A stretch of 64,000 nt of DNA from Candidatus Nitrotoga sp. LAW (GCA_003402315.1 QFXI01000023.1:96912-160911); one strand, 5' to 3'; counted from the stretch's first letter, positions 33,190 to 46,234 are shown. Numbers and translations: made by a program. Notes: generated from the sequence alone by a model not told the origin.

Positions 33190-34816
33190 TAGCCTCCAGT
33201 CCACGCGTAATGTACCACTGTTGAACGATGGAAAGTATATTGTTTACAATGGAGTACAGCACCAACCCGGCCGGAAAGAAGAAAAATACCACACTAAATA
33301 CAATGGGCAATAATTTCATAAGCTTGGCTTGCAGTGGATCGGGGGGAACAGGGTTCAACTTACTTTGGATAATCATGGTAGCGCCCATGATTAACGGTAA
33401 AACATAATAGGGATCAGGCACTGACAAATCGGTAATCCAGCCGAAAAATGGGGCATAACGCAATTCAACACTTGCAAGAATAGCCCAGTATAGTGCGATA
33501 AATACTGGTATCTGAACAAGCATTGGCAAACAACCCCCAAGCGGATTAATTTTCTCCGTCTTATACAATTCCATCATCGCTTTATGCAAACGCTCGCGGT
33601 CATCTCCATATTGTTGCTTGATTTTCTCCAGCTTGGGGGCCACTACACGCATTTTTCCCATGGAGCGATAACTGGCCGCAGACAAGGGAAAAAATAATAG
33701 TTTAATAAAAACAGTCAACAAAATAATAGCTATACCCCAGTTAGATACCCAGCCATACAGATAGGAAAGCAACCAGAACAATGGGGTCGAAATGATTGTC
33801 AGCCAACCATAATCTACTGTTAACCCCAACCCTGGAGCAATTTCATCCAGCGAAGTTTGCGCCGGTCCAGCATAAAGTGGCACACTAATCTTTGCACTCT
33901 GACCTGATGCAATGGCCGCTACAGGTAAAATGACGCCTACCGAATAAAGCTCGTTTTCCAATTTCCTGGTATAAAACTCTCGCTGTACCTTATCTTTAGG
34001 TAGCCATGCCGCTACAAAGTAATGTTGCAGCATACCTACCCAACCATTGTCAGCACTTTGGGAATGCTTAGCATTTCCTTTCTCAATATCAGGAAAACCC
34101 ACCTTCTGAAATTTTTCCTTCTCTGTATAAATCGCAGTGCCCGTATAAGTGGGCAAAAACATTGATGCACCTTCCGGTGTAGATTGATCGCGCACCAACT
34201 GAAAATAAGCTGACGGGGAAATTGGATTGGTTCCAATATTTTGGATTTCATAACCCACATCTACCAAATAACCACCACGATGGAACACATAAAATTTGGT
34301 TACTTTTGCACCGACAACATTTGTTGCAAGTAATCGCACTTCAATTGTGTTTTTACCTTCGGTTAATAAATATTCACTAACCTCAGCAGTGAATACCGTA
34401 TTGTGTGTAGGTAATCCAGTGCCAAGCAAACCAGTTTGAGCGATATACGTGTGCGCTCCTTGTTCCCTCAATAATACAAATGGTTTGTTCTTATTTTTAC
34501 TATCCCGCTGCTGCAAAAATTCCAAGCGACGCAAATCCCCGCCCAAAGTATTAATTTCTGCAGTTAGATAATCTGTTGTTACTGTAATTTTTTGCCCAGC
34601 TTGAGTCTTTCTTTGGGTAGCAACTACAATTGCCTCAGGATTAGCCGTAGTTGCTATATTAAGTGCAGTATTTGGCGGCACGACAATTTGCGGCACGGCA
34701 GCAGGCGCTGCTCGAACTATTGGTTGCTGAGTACGTTGCCAACTGTCCCACAACGACATGATTGATATTGAGAACGTCAAAAAAAAGAACAACCTAAACA
34801 GCTTGTGAAAATCCAT
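33164..34816 (-). CDS. yidC: Membrane protein insertase YidC (Oxa1 family)
   Basis: YidC inserts membrane proteins, alone or with SecYEG, including Fo subunits a and c. The 550-residue protein has an N-terminal helix (FFFLTFSISIMSLWDSW), a large periplasmic domain typical of Gram-negatives, and the conserved C-terminal core with about five helices (WGIAIILLTVFIKLLFFPLSAASYRSMGKM; GGCLPMLVQIPVFIALYWAI). It sits in the rpmH-rnpA-yidD-yidC-mnmE order. Confidence 0.97.
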   Translation of the reverse strand: MDFHKLFRLFFFLTFSISIMSLWDSWQRTQQPIVRAAPAAVPQIVVPPNTALNIATTANPEAIVVATQRKTQAGQKITVTTDYLTAEINTLGGDLRRLEFLQQRDSKNKNKPFVLLREQGAHTYIAQTGLLGTGLPTHNTVFTAEVSEYLLTEGKNTIEVRLLATNVVGAKVTKFYVFHRGGYLVDVGYEIQNIGTNPISPSAYFQLVRDQSTPEGASMFLPTYTGTAIYTEKEKFQKVGFPDIEKGNAKHSQSADNGWVGMLQHYFVAAWLPKDKVQREFYTRKLENELYSVGVILPVAAIASGQSAKISVPLYAGPAQTSLDEIAPGLGLTVDYGWLTIISTPLFWLLSYLYGWVSNWGIAIILLTVFIKLLFFPLSAASYRSMGKMRVVAPKLEKIKQQYGDDRERLHKAMMELYKTEKINPLGGCLPMLVQIPVFIALYWAILASVELRYAPFFGWITDLSVPDPYYVLPLIMGATMIIQSKLNPVPPDPLQAKLMKLLPIVFSVVFFFFPAGLVLYSIVNNILSIVQQWYITRGLEANVKGAAKA

Positions 34817-34836
34817 ATGGTTTCGCTTATATAAAT

Positions 34837-35046
34837 CTATGGGGCAGGATCATAACCACCTGAATTCCAGGGATTGCACCGAATCACCCGCTTTATGCTT
34901 AACCAAATACCACGCCAAGCACCATGTTTAGAGATAACCTCACGAGCATATTGGGAACAACTTGGAGTAAAACGACAGGTCGGTGGCATAAGCGGACTCA
35001 GCAAATATTGATATAAACCTATCAACCTAATTAAGAGTCGTCGCAT
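34837..35046 (-). CDS. yidD: Membrane protein insertion efficiency factor YidD
   Basis: A 69-residue DUF37 protein with the family core YQYLLSPLMPPTCRFTPSCSQYAREVISKHG, an N-terminal amphipathic helix, and RVIRCNPWNSGGYDPAP at the end. From family work it aids YidC-dependent insertion. Its start overlaps the rnpA stop by one base and it precedes yidC by 20 bp. Confidence 0.96.
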   Translation of the reverse strand: MRRLLIRLIGLYQYLLSPLMPPTCRFTPSCSQYAREVISKHGAWRGIWLSIKRVIRCNPWNSGGYDPAP

Positions 35047-35405
35047 TACATACGGACAGATTGAAATAGCTGTAACAAGGCCAACCGTCCTTCAGCCGCA
35101 GTTTCAGAATTAAATTGCCGCTTGGCCCGCACCACTACATCCACCGAGTATTCGACTGAAAAATTAAGTCGAAATATATTTCGAATCATGCGCTTTGCAA
35201 AATTTCTTGATACTGCCTTTGGCATGTTTCTTTTGCTGGCTATTACTCCAAGACGGGAATAACCACTCTCGTTTTTCCGTATGTGAACTGTAAACCATTT
35301 ATTAGTCGAATAGCCAGCACGAAGCGCTAACTCAAATTCTATCGGTTGCTTTATCCGGCGACATGAAGGTAACGTTTGTTTGGTATTAAACGGCAAGGCG
35401 CGCAC
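35046..35405 (-). CDS. rnpA: Ribonuclease P protein component
   Basis: The protein subunit of RNase P, which matures tRNA 5' ends with the M1 RNA. The 119-residue basic protein has the central RNR-like motif as [23 protein letters not shown]. The start is a GTG (35405) inside the rpmH coding end (20-bp overlap); TTG 35396 is the alternative. Overlapping rpmH-rnpA starts are known in other bacteria. Confidence 0.94.
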   Translation of the reverse strand: MRALPFNTKQTLPSCRRIKQPIEFELALRAGYSTNKWFTVHIRKNESGYSRLGVIASKRNMPKAVSRNFAKRMIRNIFRLNFSVEYSVDVVVRAKRQFNSETAAEGRLALLQLFQSVRM

Positions 35406-35520
35406 GGCCTTTAGCTCTTCGAGCGGCTATAACAGCTCTTCCTCCTTTGGTTTTCATGCGAACAAGAAATCCATGGGTCCGTTTTCTTTTAGTGACGGAC
35501 GGTTGATATGTACGTTTCAT
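35386..35520 (-). CDS. rpmH: 50S ribosomal protein L34
   Basis: A 44-residue, very basic ribosomal protein: [20 protein letters not shown] at the start, then [19 protein letters not shown] and ARLAV. All L34 signature residues are present. It begins the rpmH-rnpA-yidD-yidC-mnmE run and is the gene closest to the DnaA-box region on the left side. A strong sigma70-type promoter lies 44 bp upstream. Confidence 0.97.
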   Translation of the reverse strand: MKRTYQPSVTKRKRTHGFLVRMKTKGGRAVIAARRAKGRARLAV

Positions 35521-35563
35521 TGAGTTATATCCCTAATTAATAATTAATACTTGAAAACCCGCT

Positions 35564-35592
35564 ATTACATTATTTACGGGAGCTTATGTCAA
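35564..35592 (-). promoter_or_regulatory. Sigma70-type promoter for rpmH-rnpA
   Basis: On the minus strand a consensus TTGACA (complement of 35587-35592) and TGTAAT (complement of 35564-35569) are spaced by exactly 17 bp, 44 bp before the rpmH start. Confidence 0.75.
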
Positions 35593-35792
35593 GCTTATTT
35601 TGACCATTGTGTAACAAATATATAAATTATCCATACTTTTCACAAATAATTTATCTGGCGTCAAATTAGCCCACAAAAATAATTATGATAAATTTAAAAT
35701 GTTCCTTCAATAACTTATCTACTGTGAATAATTTTTTGCCTTGCATGTAGTAGAATGTATCGAAGATTTTTCTGCATTATCATTTGAAAATT
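35593..35792. other. Probable oriC segment between rpmH and dnaA
   Basis: A very AT-rich, gene-free stretch between divergent rpmH and dnaA. It contains DnaA-box-like nonamers TTATCCATA (35627-35635, plus) and TTATTCACA (complement of 35723-35731), with weaker relatives and long A/T runs suited to unwinding. The location next to dnaA and rpmH, and the flanking parS sites, fit the replication origin. Which of this gap and the dnaA-dnaN gap holds the unwinding element cannot be decided by eye. Confidence 0.7.
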
Positions 35793-37148
35793 ATGCAAGA
35801 CAAAACATTATGGAATTCCTGCCTTCTTTTTTTTGAAGATACGCTTACCTCACAACAATTTAATTCTTGGATTAAACCCCTTATTTTTGAAATCCAAGGC
35901 AATCAAATTACCTTGACTGCGCCTAATAGTTTTACGTTGAAACTCGTACAGGAAAGGTTTTTACCAGAAATATCCAAGCAAGCAGAATTATTTCTTTCAT
36001 GCCCACCACATTTTGAATTACGCACGAAAAATCAGCCTCTCAATTTGCTTCCATCAAAACTACCCGTTCCTATACCTAATATTGTTCCATCGACTGTATC
36101 CCAACTTACCCTCAGTAAACACAAAAATCAAAACAAACTTAATCCATTACTATCTTTTGATAACTTTGTTACTGGTAAAGCAAACCAATTGGCTCATGCA
36201 GCAGCAATACAAGTTGCTGAAACTCCGGGCACAACATACAACCCATTATTTATTTATGGTGGAGTTGGATTAGGAAAAACTCACTTAATCCAGGCTATTG
36301 GAAACCATATAAAGCATGAGAATACACAAGCAAAAATTTGCTATGTTCATGCTACTAATTATATTTCAGATGTTGTCCGCGCTTTTCAAACTAAAAAATT
36401 TGATGAATTTAAACAATTCTACAATTCATTAGATTTGCTATTGATTGATGATATTCAATTTATCGCTGATAAAACTGGAACCCAGCAAGAGTTTTTTTAT
36501 ACTCTCAATTCATTGATTGATGGACATAAACAAGTTGTAATTACTTGCGATACCTTCCCTAAAGAAATTTCTGGAATGACGCCGCGGCTTACTTCTCGAT
36601 TCAGCTGGGGATTAACAGTAGCTGTTGAACCACCTGGTTTGGAAATGCGAGTAGCAATTTTGCTACAAAAAGCTGCTATTTCTAACAATCCTATCAGTGA
36701 AGATGTTGCTTTTTTTATTGCCAAGCATATTCGTTCTAATATCCGTGAATTAGAGGGTGCACTTAAACGCATCGATGCTTATTCTCGGTTTCACAAACGT
36801 ACCATCTCTGTAGAACTTGCAAAGGAAGCACTTAAAGACCTACTGGCTTCTCAAAATAAACAAATTTCCATAGAGAATATTCAAAAAACTGTGGCTGATT
36901 TTTATCGTATCAAGGTTACTGATCTTCTTTCCAAAAAACGTACACGCTTAATTGCCAGACCTCGACAAATCGCAATGTGTTTAGCAAGAGAATTAACACA
37001 ATTAAGTTTACCGGAAATTGGAACTGCTTTTGGAGGACGTGACCATACAACGGTTATGTATGCATGTAAAACCATTGAAAGCTTACGCAATCTGGATTCG
37101 CCTCTTAATGCAGATTTCAATTTACTCAATCAAACATTACGGAATTAA
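35793..37148 (+). CDS. dnaA: Chromosomal replication initiator protein DnaA
   Basis: DnaA binds DnaA boxes and melts oriC. The 451-residue protein (ATG 35793; a TTG three codons upstream is possible) has the N-terminal DnaB-contact domain, AAA+ Walker A GGVGLGKTHL, Walker B LLLIDDIQF, a sensor II/arginine region, and the C-terminal box-binding helix-turn-helix GGRDHTTVMYACKTIE. The linker domain II is short. The coding sequence is markedly more AT-rich than the atp or ubiD genes, shared with dnaN. Confidence 0.97.
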   Translation: MQDKTLWNSCLLFFEDTLTSQQFNSWIKPLIFEIQGNQITLTAPNSFTLKLVQERFLPEISKQAELFLSCPPHFELRTKNQPLNLLPSKLPVPIPNIVPSTVSQLTLSKHKNQNKLNPLLSFDNFVTGKANQLAHAAAIQVAETPGTTYNPLFIYGGVGLGKTHLIQAIGNHIKHENTQAKICYVHATNYISDVVRAFQTKKFDEFKQFYNSLDLLLIDDIQFIADKTGTQQEFFYTLNSLIDGHKQVVITCDTFPKEISGMTPRLTSRFSWGLTVAVEPPGLEMRVAILLQKAAISNNPISEDVAFFIAKHIRSNIRELEGALKRIDAYSRFHKRTISVELAKEALKDLLASQNKQISIENIQKTVADFYRIKVTDLLSKKRTRLIARPRQIAMCLARELTQLSLPEIGTAFGGRDHTTVMYACKTIESLRNLDSPLNADFNLLNQTLRN

Positions 37149-37363
37149 TATCTTTAAGTTAATTTAATTAATATTGTATTTATATTTTGTGAATAACTAT
37201 TCTAATAATAACTTTTAAAAAACTATACACAAAAATTACATTATTCAAATATACAGTTATCCACATCTTTTTATAAATTCTAATATGTTAAAAACAAACA
37301 AAAATATCAAGTTATTCATTATATTTAATATCTATTATTGTTATTATTAAGGATATATTAAGA
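37149..37363. other. dnaA-dnaN intergenic region with DnaA boxes
   Basis: A 215-bp, extremely AT-rich gap. It has a perfect consensus box TTATCCACA (37257-37265, plus), TTATTCACA on the complement (37188-37196), and weaker TTATTCATT (37312-37320). It may be part of a bipartite origin, or serve DnaA autoregulation and dnaN expression. Confidence 0.65.
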
Positions 37364-38470
37364 ATGTTTATTGAAACAATTGAAAAAAATAATTTACTAA
37401 ATCCTCTTCAAAGAATTATTGGAATAGTAGAACGTAAACAACCTCTCCCAATTTTATCAAATGTATTAATTGAAAAAACTGGATCAAATATACGTTTTAT
37501 AGCGACTGATCTTGAAATTCAAATTGCTACACAATTTACTGATGTAAATCAAACGAGCCCGGATACAGCAATTACTGTAACTGCTAAGAAATTACAGGAA
37601 ATTTTGAAGGTTTTACCTGAAGAAAGTAAAGTTACATTAGACATTCATGAAAACCGTCTTTTAATAAAAGTAAATAAAAGTAAATTTACTTTACAAACTT
37701 TACCTGCTCAAGATTTTCCAAGAATTTTGGAACAATTAGAGCAAGCCGTAAAAGTTCAAATTGAACAGGATAAACTTAAAAAATTGTTGGGTATGGTTCA
37801 ATATGCCATGGCACAACAAGATATTCGTTATTATTTAAATGGCGTTTTATTAGTTATTGATGGTCATTTTTTAAAATTAATAGCAACAGATGGGCACCGT
37901 CTAGCTTATGTTATTACTAAGCTTGATCAAGAATATTCTAAACGTGAAATTATTCTGCCTAGAAAAACAATTAATGAACTAATTAAACTTTTAACTGAAA
38001 CAGAAGAAAAAATAACATTTGAATTAGCCGAAAATCAAGTTCGTATGACTTTTTCAAATATTGTCTTAATCTCTAAGGTAATTGATGGAAAATTTCCAGA
38101 TTATGAACGTGTTATTCCTAATTATACTAATCAACTTACGTTAGAAAGAATTGAAATATTACAAGCATTACAACGCGCAGCAATTTTATCTAATGAAAAA
38201 TTCAGGGGTGTACGCTTTGTACTGACAGAAAAAAATCTACGCATTATAAGTAATAATAGTGAGCAAGAAGAAGCACAGGAAGATATGGAAATAGGTTATC
38301 AAGGAATTACACTTGATGTTGGTTTCAATGTTAATTATTTAATGGATGGATTAAATAATGTTGATACACCAACAGTAGTATTCTCATTTGGTGATGCAAA
38401 TAGTAGTATTTTAATCACTATTCCAGGTAATGAAGAATTTAAGTATGTAGTTATGCCAATGCGTATTTAA
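37364..38470 (+). CDS. dnaN: DNA polymerase III beta subunit (sliding clamp)
   Basis: DnaN forms the dimeric ring that tethers polymerase III. The 368-residue protein has three clamp domains, with landmarks LPILSNVLIE, DGHRLAYVITKLDQ and the C-terminal YVVMPMRI. Its coding sequence is extremely A/T-rich at third positions. It follows dnaA after a box-containing gap and is read toward gyrB; an AAGGATAT ribosome binding site lies before the ATG. Confidence 0.97.
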   Translation: MFIETIEKNNLLNPLQRIIGIVERKQPLPILSNVLIEKTGSNIRFIATDLEIQIATQFTDVNQTSPDTAITVTAKKLQEILKVLPEESKVTLDIHENRLLIKVNKSKFTLQTLPAQDFPRILEQLEQAVKVQIEQDKLKKLLGMVQYAMAQQDIRYYLNGVLLVIDGHFLKLIATDGHRLAYVITKLDQEYSKREIILPRKTINELIKLLTETEEKITFELAENQVRMTFSNIVLISKVIDGKFPDYERVIPNYTNQLTLERIEILQALQRAAILSNEKFRGVRFVLTEKNLRIISNNSEQEEAQEDMEIGYQGITLDVGFNVNYLMDGLNNVDTPTVVFSFGDANSSILITIPGNEEFKYVVMPMRI

Positions 38471-38512
38471 TAACATTTGTACTAAATTGCTTTCTACAAT
38501 TTAACTTTATAG

Positions 38513-40975
<2,463 letters not shown>

Positions 40976-40990
40976 AATAACCTGATTAGT

Positions 40991-41134
40991 TACATGCCTC
41001 AGCCGCCCAAATGGCAGCTTCAGGGCATGGTTGTAATCGCCGCAGCACGAACGAGGCGCTTTGAGGATGATGCCAAGATCGAAGTGGTGGTTAAAACGGT
41101 ACTGAACCTCGGCCAGGTAACGGTCTACGTATTT
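40991..41134 (-). pseudogene. Remnant of an IS1595-type transposase (C-terminal end)
   Basis: On the minus strand the frame reads KYVDRYLAEVQYRFNHHFDL and then GIILKAPRSCCGDYNHALKL, resembling the C-terminal end of IS1595-family transposases (HVxRYLxEFxYRFNRRFDL). It is not preceded by the catalytic domain: upstream sequence is out of frame and unrecognisable. No inverted repeats could be matched. The rest of the 409-bp gap between gyrB and the MOSC gene holds nothing else I can identify. Confidence 0.55.
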
Positions 41135-41384
41135 CTAGAAAACCATTTTTTGAATCGCTGTTCACAGCTGTTTTAATGCAAAGCTTGCGCGATAGCAGGT
41201 CGTTGACAGCTAGACGATCTTTTCCCAGAATACCCGCAAACTTATACGTATGTGGTTTCTTGTAATATGATCCATACATAAAATATTTACAGGGTATTAC
41301 CATGGCTGCAATGTAGTTGATATAACTACGGATTGTTGCAATAAACAGAGTTCGGCTATTGGCTTTCACACAAGGATATTTTCT

Positions 41385-42092
41385 ATGAATAATACGGGTA
41401 TAAAACTCCTCTCTATTCAAGTTGGCCTACCTAAAAAACAGGATATACCTGATGCCTTAGATACAATGGATCAGGAGTGGACGACTGGTTTTTTTAAAGA
41501 GCCAGTATTTGGTCCAATCTGGGTCGGAACAACTAACTTGACTGGTGATGGGCAAGCTGATCTTCGTGTTCATGGCGGACCCGATAAAGCGATAAACGCT
41601 TATCCTTACGAACATTACGCATTTTGGCTCGCCGAACTTAATTATAAAGAATTACCAAATGGTGCGTTTGGAGAAAATTTTACGATGACAGGGATATTGG
41701 AAACAGAGGCTTGCATTGGTGATATTTTTGAGCTGGGTGATGCATTGGTACAGATTTCTCAACCTCGCCAACCATGCTGGAAGCTTTCTCGCCGATGGCG
41801 GGTTCAGGACTTAGTGGCGCGGGTCGTGCGCACGGGCAAGACAGGCTGGTATTTCCGTGTTTTGCGCGAGGGAAATATTCAAGCCGGAGCGACATTGGCC
41901 TTGGTAGAACGTCCTTATCCTGAATGGACAGTCGCGACCGCAAACAACATAATGCTCCATCGCAAGGAAAATTATGTGGCTGCACAAGCTCTGGCGGATT
42001 GCCCGGCGCTTTCAGTTAGCTGGAAGACAACCCTGTCCCGGACGACCGCTACTGACGTTGCAGCCGATACTTTAGCGCGTAATTTTCAATGA
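41385..42092 (+). CDS. MOSC domain-containing protein (YiiM-like)
   Basis: A 235-residue protein with the MOSC core (GDGQADLRVHGGPDKAINAYP near residue 60, FGENFTMTG, and the conserved Cys in SQPRQPCWKLSRRW) plus a C-terminal helical 3-alpha region (TVATANNIMLHRKENYVAAQAL). MOSC proteins bind the molybdenum cofactor; YiiM-type members reduce N-hydroxylated substrates such as 6-hydroxylaminopurine. This function is inferred from the family. It is a single gene, convergent with tpx. Confidence 0.9.
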   Translation: MNNTGIKLLSIQVGLPKKQDIPDALDTMDQEWTTGFFKEPVFGPIWVGTTNLTGDGQADLRVHGGPDKAINAYPYEHYAFWLAELNYKELPNGAFGENFTMTGILETEACIGDIFELGDALVQISQPRQPCWKLSRRWRVQDLVARVVRTGKTGWYFRVLREGNIQAGATLALVERPYPEWTVATANNIMLHRKENYVAAQALADCPALSVSWKTTLSRTTATDVAADTLARNFQ

Positions 42093-42310
42093 ACGCCTAA
42101 TTCCATTTAGTCAGTTGCGCTCAATATAGGTTGGTCGTGGCACAACAAGTATATCGAATATTGATTGCTTGCGTAGCATCGAGCGGAACATTTGCCAGAA
42201 TGCAGCGGACAATAAGAAAGTGGTTGAGAGGGCGGGATTTCATGTATAGCTATTCCCCCATCCCGGTTTGGGAGAGGGGACGGTTGCTTGATTATTTCAT
42301 TCTTGTTGCA

Positions 42311-42838
42311 TTAGTGCTGTGTTAGTGCACTTAACGCTGCTTGATAGTCAGGCTCATGCGTGATGTCGTCCACTAATTCTGCGTGTAACACGTGATTATT
42401 CTCATCCAGCACCAGCACAGCGCGTGCGGTTAAGCCGCGTAATACAGAATCAGCAATCTTTACACCGTAGTTCCGCATGAAATCCCGTCCGCGCATCAAG
42501 GACAGCGTGGTGACATTGTCCAATCCTTCAGCCACGCAAAAGCGGCTCATGGCAAACGGTAGGTCGGCGGAAATCACCAGCACCACTGTATTGTCGAGCT
42601 TGCTTGCCGTTTCGTTAAATTTGCGCGTAGAAGTGGCACATACGGCGGTATCCAAACTAGGCACAATGTTAAGAACCTTGCGTTTGCCGGCAAAGTCTTT
42701 TAATGCCACATCTTTCAGGTCTTTGTCTACTAGCGTGAATTCAGGGGCAATTTGACCCACAGTGGGAAAGGTGCCGAACAACGTAATAGGAGTACCATTC
42801 AAGGTAACAGCAGATTTGTTTGAAGTTTCATTAGTCAT
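42311..42838 (-). CDS. tpx: Thiol peroxidase (atypical 2-Cys peroxiredoxin)
   Basis: Tpx reduces hydrogen peroxide and alkyl peroxides using thioredoxin. The 175-residue protein has the peroxidatic Cys in [15 protein letters not shown] (about residue 67) and the resolving Cys in [12 protein letters not shown] (about residue 101), both in the usual Tpx places. It follows gcvP by 26 bp on the same strand and may be read through from the gcv operon, though with its own start signals. Confidence 0.95.
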   Translation of the reverse strand: MTNETSNKSAVTLNGTPITLFGTFPTVGQIAPEFTLVDKDLKDVALKDFAGKRKVLNIVPSLDTAVCATSTRKFNETASKLDNTVVLVISADLPFAMSRFCVAEGLDNVTTLSLMRGRDFMRNYGVKIADSVLRGLTARAVLVLDENNHVLHAELVDDITHEPDYQAALSALTQH

Positions 42839-42864
42839 GATTGCTTTCTTTTTAATAAGGCGTG

Positions 42865-45735
42865 TTATAGCGCATCATCTGCATACGCTTGTATTGGCGG
42901 GCAAGCACAGATCAGATTTTTATCACCACGGACATTGTCTACACGGGCAACACTTGGCCAGAATTTGTTGTCTTGTACCCACTTTAACGGATAAACGGCT
43001 TTTTCGCGTGAATAGCTGTGTTTCCAATTGCTCGTGAGAGCTGATTTTGATGTATGCGGTGCATTTTTGAGTACGTTATCTTCTTTATCCGCTTTACCTG
43101 TAATTACTTCATCAATTTCTTTACGTATAGAAATCATAGCAGAGCAAAAACGATCCAATTCTTCTTTTGATTCACTTTCTGTTGGTTCAATCATCAACGT
43201 ATCAGCTACCGGGAATGAAACTGTCGGTGCATGATATCCATAATCCATTAATCGCTTTGCAATGTCCCCTACTTCGATTCCGGCTTCTTTTTTAAATGCA
43301 ACGCAGGCTAAAATCATTTCGTGCGCGCAACGTCCATTTGCACCACTATATAAAGTAGGGAAATGATTTTTTAATGAGTCTTTAATGTAGTTGGCATTTA
43401 AAATTGCGATGCGTGTTGCTTCGGTAACGCCATCGTTGCCTAACATTTTTATATATCCATAAGATATCAATAAAATTAGTGCACTGCCGTAAGGCGCCGC
43501 GGATACTGCGTGTATGCCATTCCCTCCCCCAGTTTTTACTAAGGAATGTGAAGGCAAAAAAGGAGCCAGGTGTTTTGCAACGCCAATGGGTCCCATACCT
43601 GGGCCACCGCCACCGTGAGGAATTGCAAAAGTTTTATGTAAATTCAAGTGGCAAACATCAGCTCCAATATTGCCGGGGCTGGTTAAACCTACTTGTGCAT
43701 TCATGTTGGCGCCATCCATATAAACTTGTCCGCCATTCTCATGAATGATGTTGGTAATCTCGATGATACTTTCTTCGTAAACACCGTGAGTGCTTGGGTA
43801 TGTGATCATTAAACATGCCAAGTTATCTTTATGCTGAACTGCTTTTTCACGTAATTCATTTACATCAATATTTCCTACTTTGTCACATTTCACCAAGACT
43901 ATCTTCAGGCCACACATTGCAGCGCTGGCAGGATTGGTGCCATGTGCCGATGTTGGAATCAATGCAATATTTCTGTGCGCATCACCACGTGATTGATGGT
44001 ATGCCTGAATGACCAGTAATCCGGCATATTCGCCCTGAGCACCGCTGTTGGGCTGAAAACTCATTTTTTCGAAACCCGTAATCTCACTTAATGATTTGTC
44101 CAGGTCATCGATTATTTCATGGTAACCCGCCGCTTGTTCAACGGGTACAAAGGGGTGGATATGGGCAAATTCGGGCCATGTAATAGGCATTAATTCGGAG
44201 GCGGCATTTAATTTCATAGTACAAGAGCCTAATGAAATCATTGAATGCGTCAAAGATAAATCCTTGTTTTCCAACCGCTTGATATACCGCATCAGCTCAG
44301 ATTCGGAATGATAAATATTAAATACAGGATGTTGAAGGATAGAAGATTGACGATTTTTGATCAAAGATTGTTGATTAAAAATCTGTTCTTCAGTAATTTT
44401 AGAAGTGGTTTTGCCAACGGCTTGTGCAAATACATTAATAAGCGCGTTCAAATCATCGGTATCGATAGTTTGATCAACAGAGATAGTAATTGCATCATCC
44501 GTATAACGGAAGTTAATTTGTGCTGCTTCCGCTAGTTGCTTAATTTTCGTATTGTCTGTTCCATTGATTTTGATGGTATCAAAATAAATTCCATCTTCAA
44601 TGGTATAGCCTAGTTTTTTTAACTCGGTTGCCAATGCTATAGCAGTAGAATGTACTTGTTGTGCAATCCCTTTGAGGCCTTCCGGTCCATGATATACCGC
44701 ATACATACTTGCCATAATGGCTAATAATGCTTGCGCGGTACAAATGTTGGAGGTAGCTTTGTCTCTACGTATGTGTTGTTCGCGCGTTTGTAATGCCATA
44801 CGTAATGCTTGATTTCCATCCGCATCAATCGAAACACCAATGATACGGCCGGGAATGGATCGTTTATATTCTTCACGGCAAGCAAAATATGCAGCGTGTG
44901 GGCCACCGTAACCCATGGGGACGCCAAAGCGTTGTGTGGAACCAACAACAACATCAGCTCCCCATTCGCCTGGTGGGGTCAGTAATACTAAACTTAGTAT
45001 ATCGGCTGCGACAGCAATGGTGGTTCCATTTGCTTTTGCCCTTGTTACAAAATCAGCGTAATCGTGAACTTTGCCATCAGCGGTTGGATATTGAAGTAAT
45101 GCCCCGTAAATACTGCTATCTAACGCTCCGGTTTTAAAGTCACCAATCACTAATTCAATCCCCATTGGGGTTGAACGTGTTTGTAATAAATCGATAGTTT
45201 GCGGGTAGCATTCGTTGGAAACGAAAAACTTGTTCGCTCCATTTTGAATTGCTTCGGGTGTGCGATTGTTGAACAACATTGCCATTGCTTCAGCTGCTGC
45301 AGTGGATTCATCCAGCAATGATGCGTTTGCTATTTCCATTCCTGTTAAATTCATAATCATGGTTTGGAAATTCAACAGTGCCTCTAAACGGCCTTGTGAA
45401 ATCTCCGCCTGATAAGGAGTATAAGCGGTATACCAACCTGGATTTTCTAAAACATTTCTCTGGATAACAGGGGGAATTATCGTGTTGTAATAACCTAAAC
45501 CAATATAGGTTTTAAAAAGTTTATTCTTTGCCGCAACACCACGTAAATGCTTGTGGTATTGATATTCAGTCATCCCAGATGGTAAGTTCAATGGCTTTTT
45601 TAAGCGGATTGCAGCAGGAATGGTCTGATCAATTAATTCATCTACAGAACCTGCACCAATTGTATCAAGCATTGCCTTAATATCATTTTTGCGAGGACCG
45701 TTATGACGGTTTACAAATTTATCGGTTGTAATCAT
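42865..45735 (-). CDS. gcvP: Glycine dehydrogenase (decarboxylating), P-protein
   Basis: The PLP enzyme that decarboxylates glycine and passes aminomethyl to GcvH. The 956-residue protein is the single-chain form, with both homologous halves. The PLP lysine is in [22 protein letters not shown] near residue 705, and the N-terminal half carries [13 protein letters not shown]. It is the third gene of gcvT-gcvH-gcvP and lies 71 bp after gcvH. Confidence 0.97.
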   Translation of the reverse strand: MITTDKFVNRHNGPRKNDIKAMLDTIGAGSVDELIDQTIPAAIRLKKPLNLPSGMTEYQYHKHLRGVAAKNKLFKTYIGLGYYNTIIPPVIQRNVLENPGWYTAYTPYQAEISQGRLEALLNFQTMIMNLTGMEIANASLLDESTAAAEAMAMLFNNRTPEAIQNGANKFFVSNECYPQTIDLLQTRSTPMGIELVIGDFKTGALDSSIYGALLQYPTADGKVHDYADFVTRAKANGTTIAVAADILSLVLLTPPGEWGADVVVGSTQRFGVPMGYGGPHAAYFACREEYKRSIPGRIIGVSIDADGNQALRMALQTREQHIRRDKATSNICTAQALLAIMASMYAVYHGPEGLKGIAQQVHSTAIALATELKKLGYTIEDGIYFDTIKINGTDNTKIKQLAEAAQINFRYTDDAITISVDQTIDTDDLNALINVFAQAVGKTTSKITEEQIFNQQSLIKNRQSSILQHPVFNIYHSESELMRYIKRLENKDLSLTHSMISLGSCTMKLNAASELMPITWPEFAHIHPFVPVEQAAGYHEIIDDLDKSLSEITGFEKMSFQPNSGAQGEYAGLLVIQAYHQSRGDAHRNIALIPTSAHGTNPASAAMCGLKIVLVKCDKVGNIDVNELREKAVQHKDNLACLMITYPSTHGVYEESIIEITNIIHENGGQVYMDGANMNAQVGLTSPGNIGADVCHLNLHKTFAIPHGGGGPGMGPIGVAKHLAPFLPSHSLVKTGGGNGIHAVSAAPYGSALILLISYGYIKMLGNDGVTEATRIAILNANYIKDSLKNHFPTLYSGANGRCAHEMILACVAFKKEAGIEVGDIAKRLMDYGYHAPTVSFPVADTLMIEPTESESKEELDRFCSAMISIRKEIDEVITGKADKEDNVLKNAPHTSKSALTSNWKHSYSREKAVYPLKWVQDNKFWPSVARVDNVRGDKNLICACPPIQAYADDAL

Positions 45736-45806
45736 TGCGGGCTTTATTTTTTAAAGGAGTGTAAATAGGTATTAGAAACGGGAATTATCTCATCCATTAC
45801 AGCGTC

Positions 45807-46208
45807 TTAATGTGCTTCACTGTCGACTAGTGCCTGGTACGCTGCAGCATCCATTAACGTGTCTACGTCGGCGGCATTATCTGGCTTCATTTTGAACATC
45901 CATGCGGAATAAGGATCTGCATTAATCTTTTCTGGCGCATCGCCGAGTTCAGAATTAACTCCGACCACTACACCGGTAACAGGTGCATAAATGTCAGCCG
46001 CAGCCTTTACTGATTCTACTACTGCGCATTCTTCTTTGGCTTTCAGTTGGCGGCCAACTGCTGGATTTTCCACGAACACCATATCACCCAGCAGCTCCTG
46101 TGCGTGTTGGGTAATGCCAATCGTGATCGTACCGTCGGTTTCTTTTTTGACCCACTCGTGGGATGCGGTGTACTTCAGGTTACCTGGCAGATTGTTTGAA
46201 TTGCTCAT
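45807..46208 (-). CDS. gcvH: Glycine cleavage system H protein
   Basis: The lipoyl carrier that shuttles the aminomethyl group between P, T and L proteins. The 133-residue protein has the lipoyl lysine in [16 protein letters not shown] (about residue 68), with [11 protein letters not shown] near the N-terminus. It lies 26 bp after gcvT in the riboswitch-controlled operon. Confidence 0.97.
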   Translation of the reverse strand: MSNSNNLPGNLKYTASHEWVKKETDGTITIGITQHAQELLGDMVFVENPAVGRQLKAKEECAVVESVKAAADIYAPVTGVVVGVNSELGDAPEKINADPYSAWMFKMKPDNAADVDTLMDAAAYQALVDSEAH

Positions 46209-46234
46209 GAGTTATATCCTCCAATAAAGTTAAA

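Noticed and set aside
42131..42325. 64-codon plus-strand ORF between the MOSC gene and tpx
   Set aside because: It runs into the tpx 3' end and shows no recognisable protein pattern.
42233..42487. 12-bp inverted repeat CGGGATTTCATG near 42233 and in tpx at 42476
   Set aside because: One arm is inside conserved tpx codons and no extension of the match exists, so chance is the simplest explanation.
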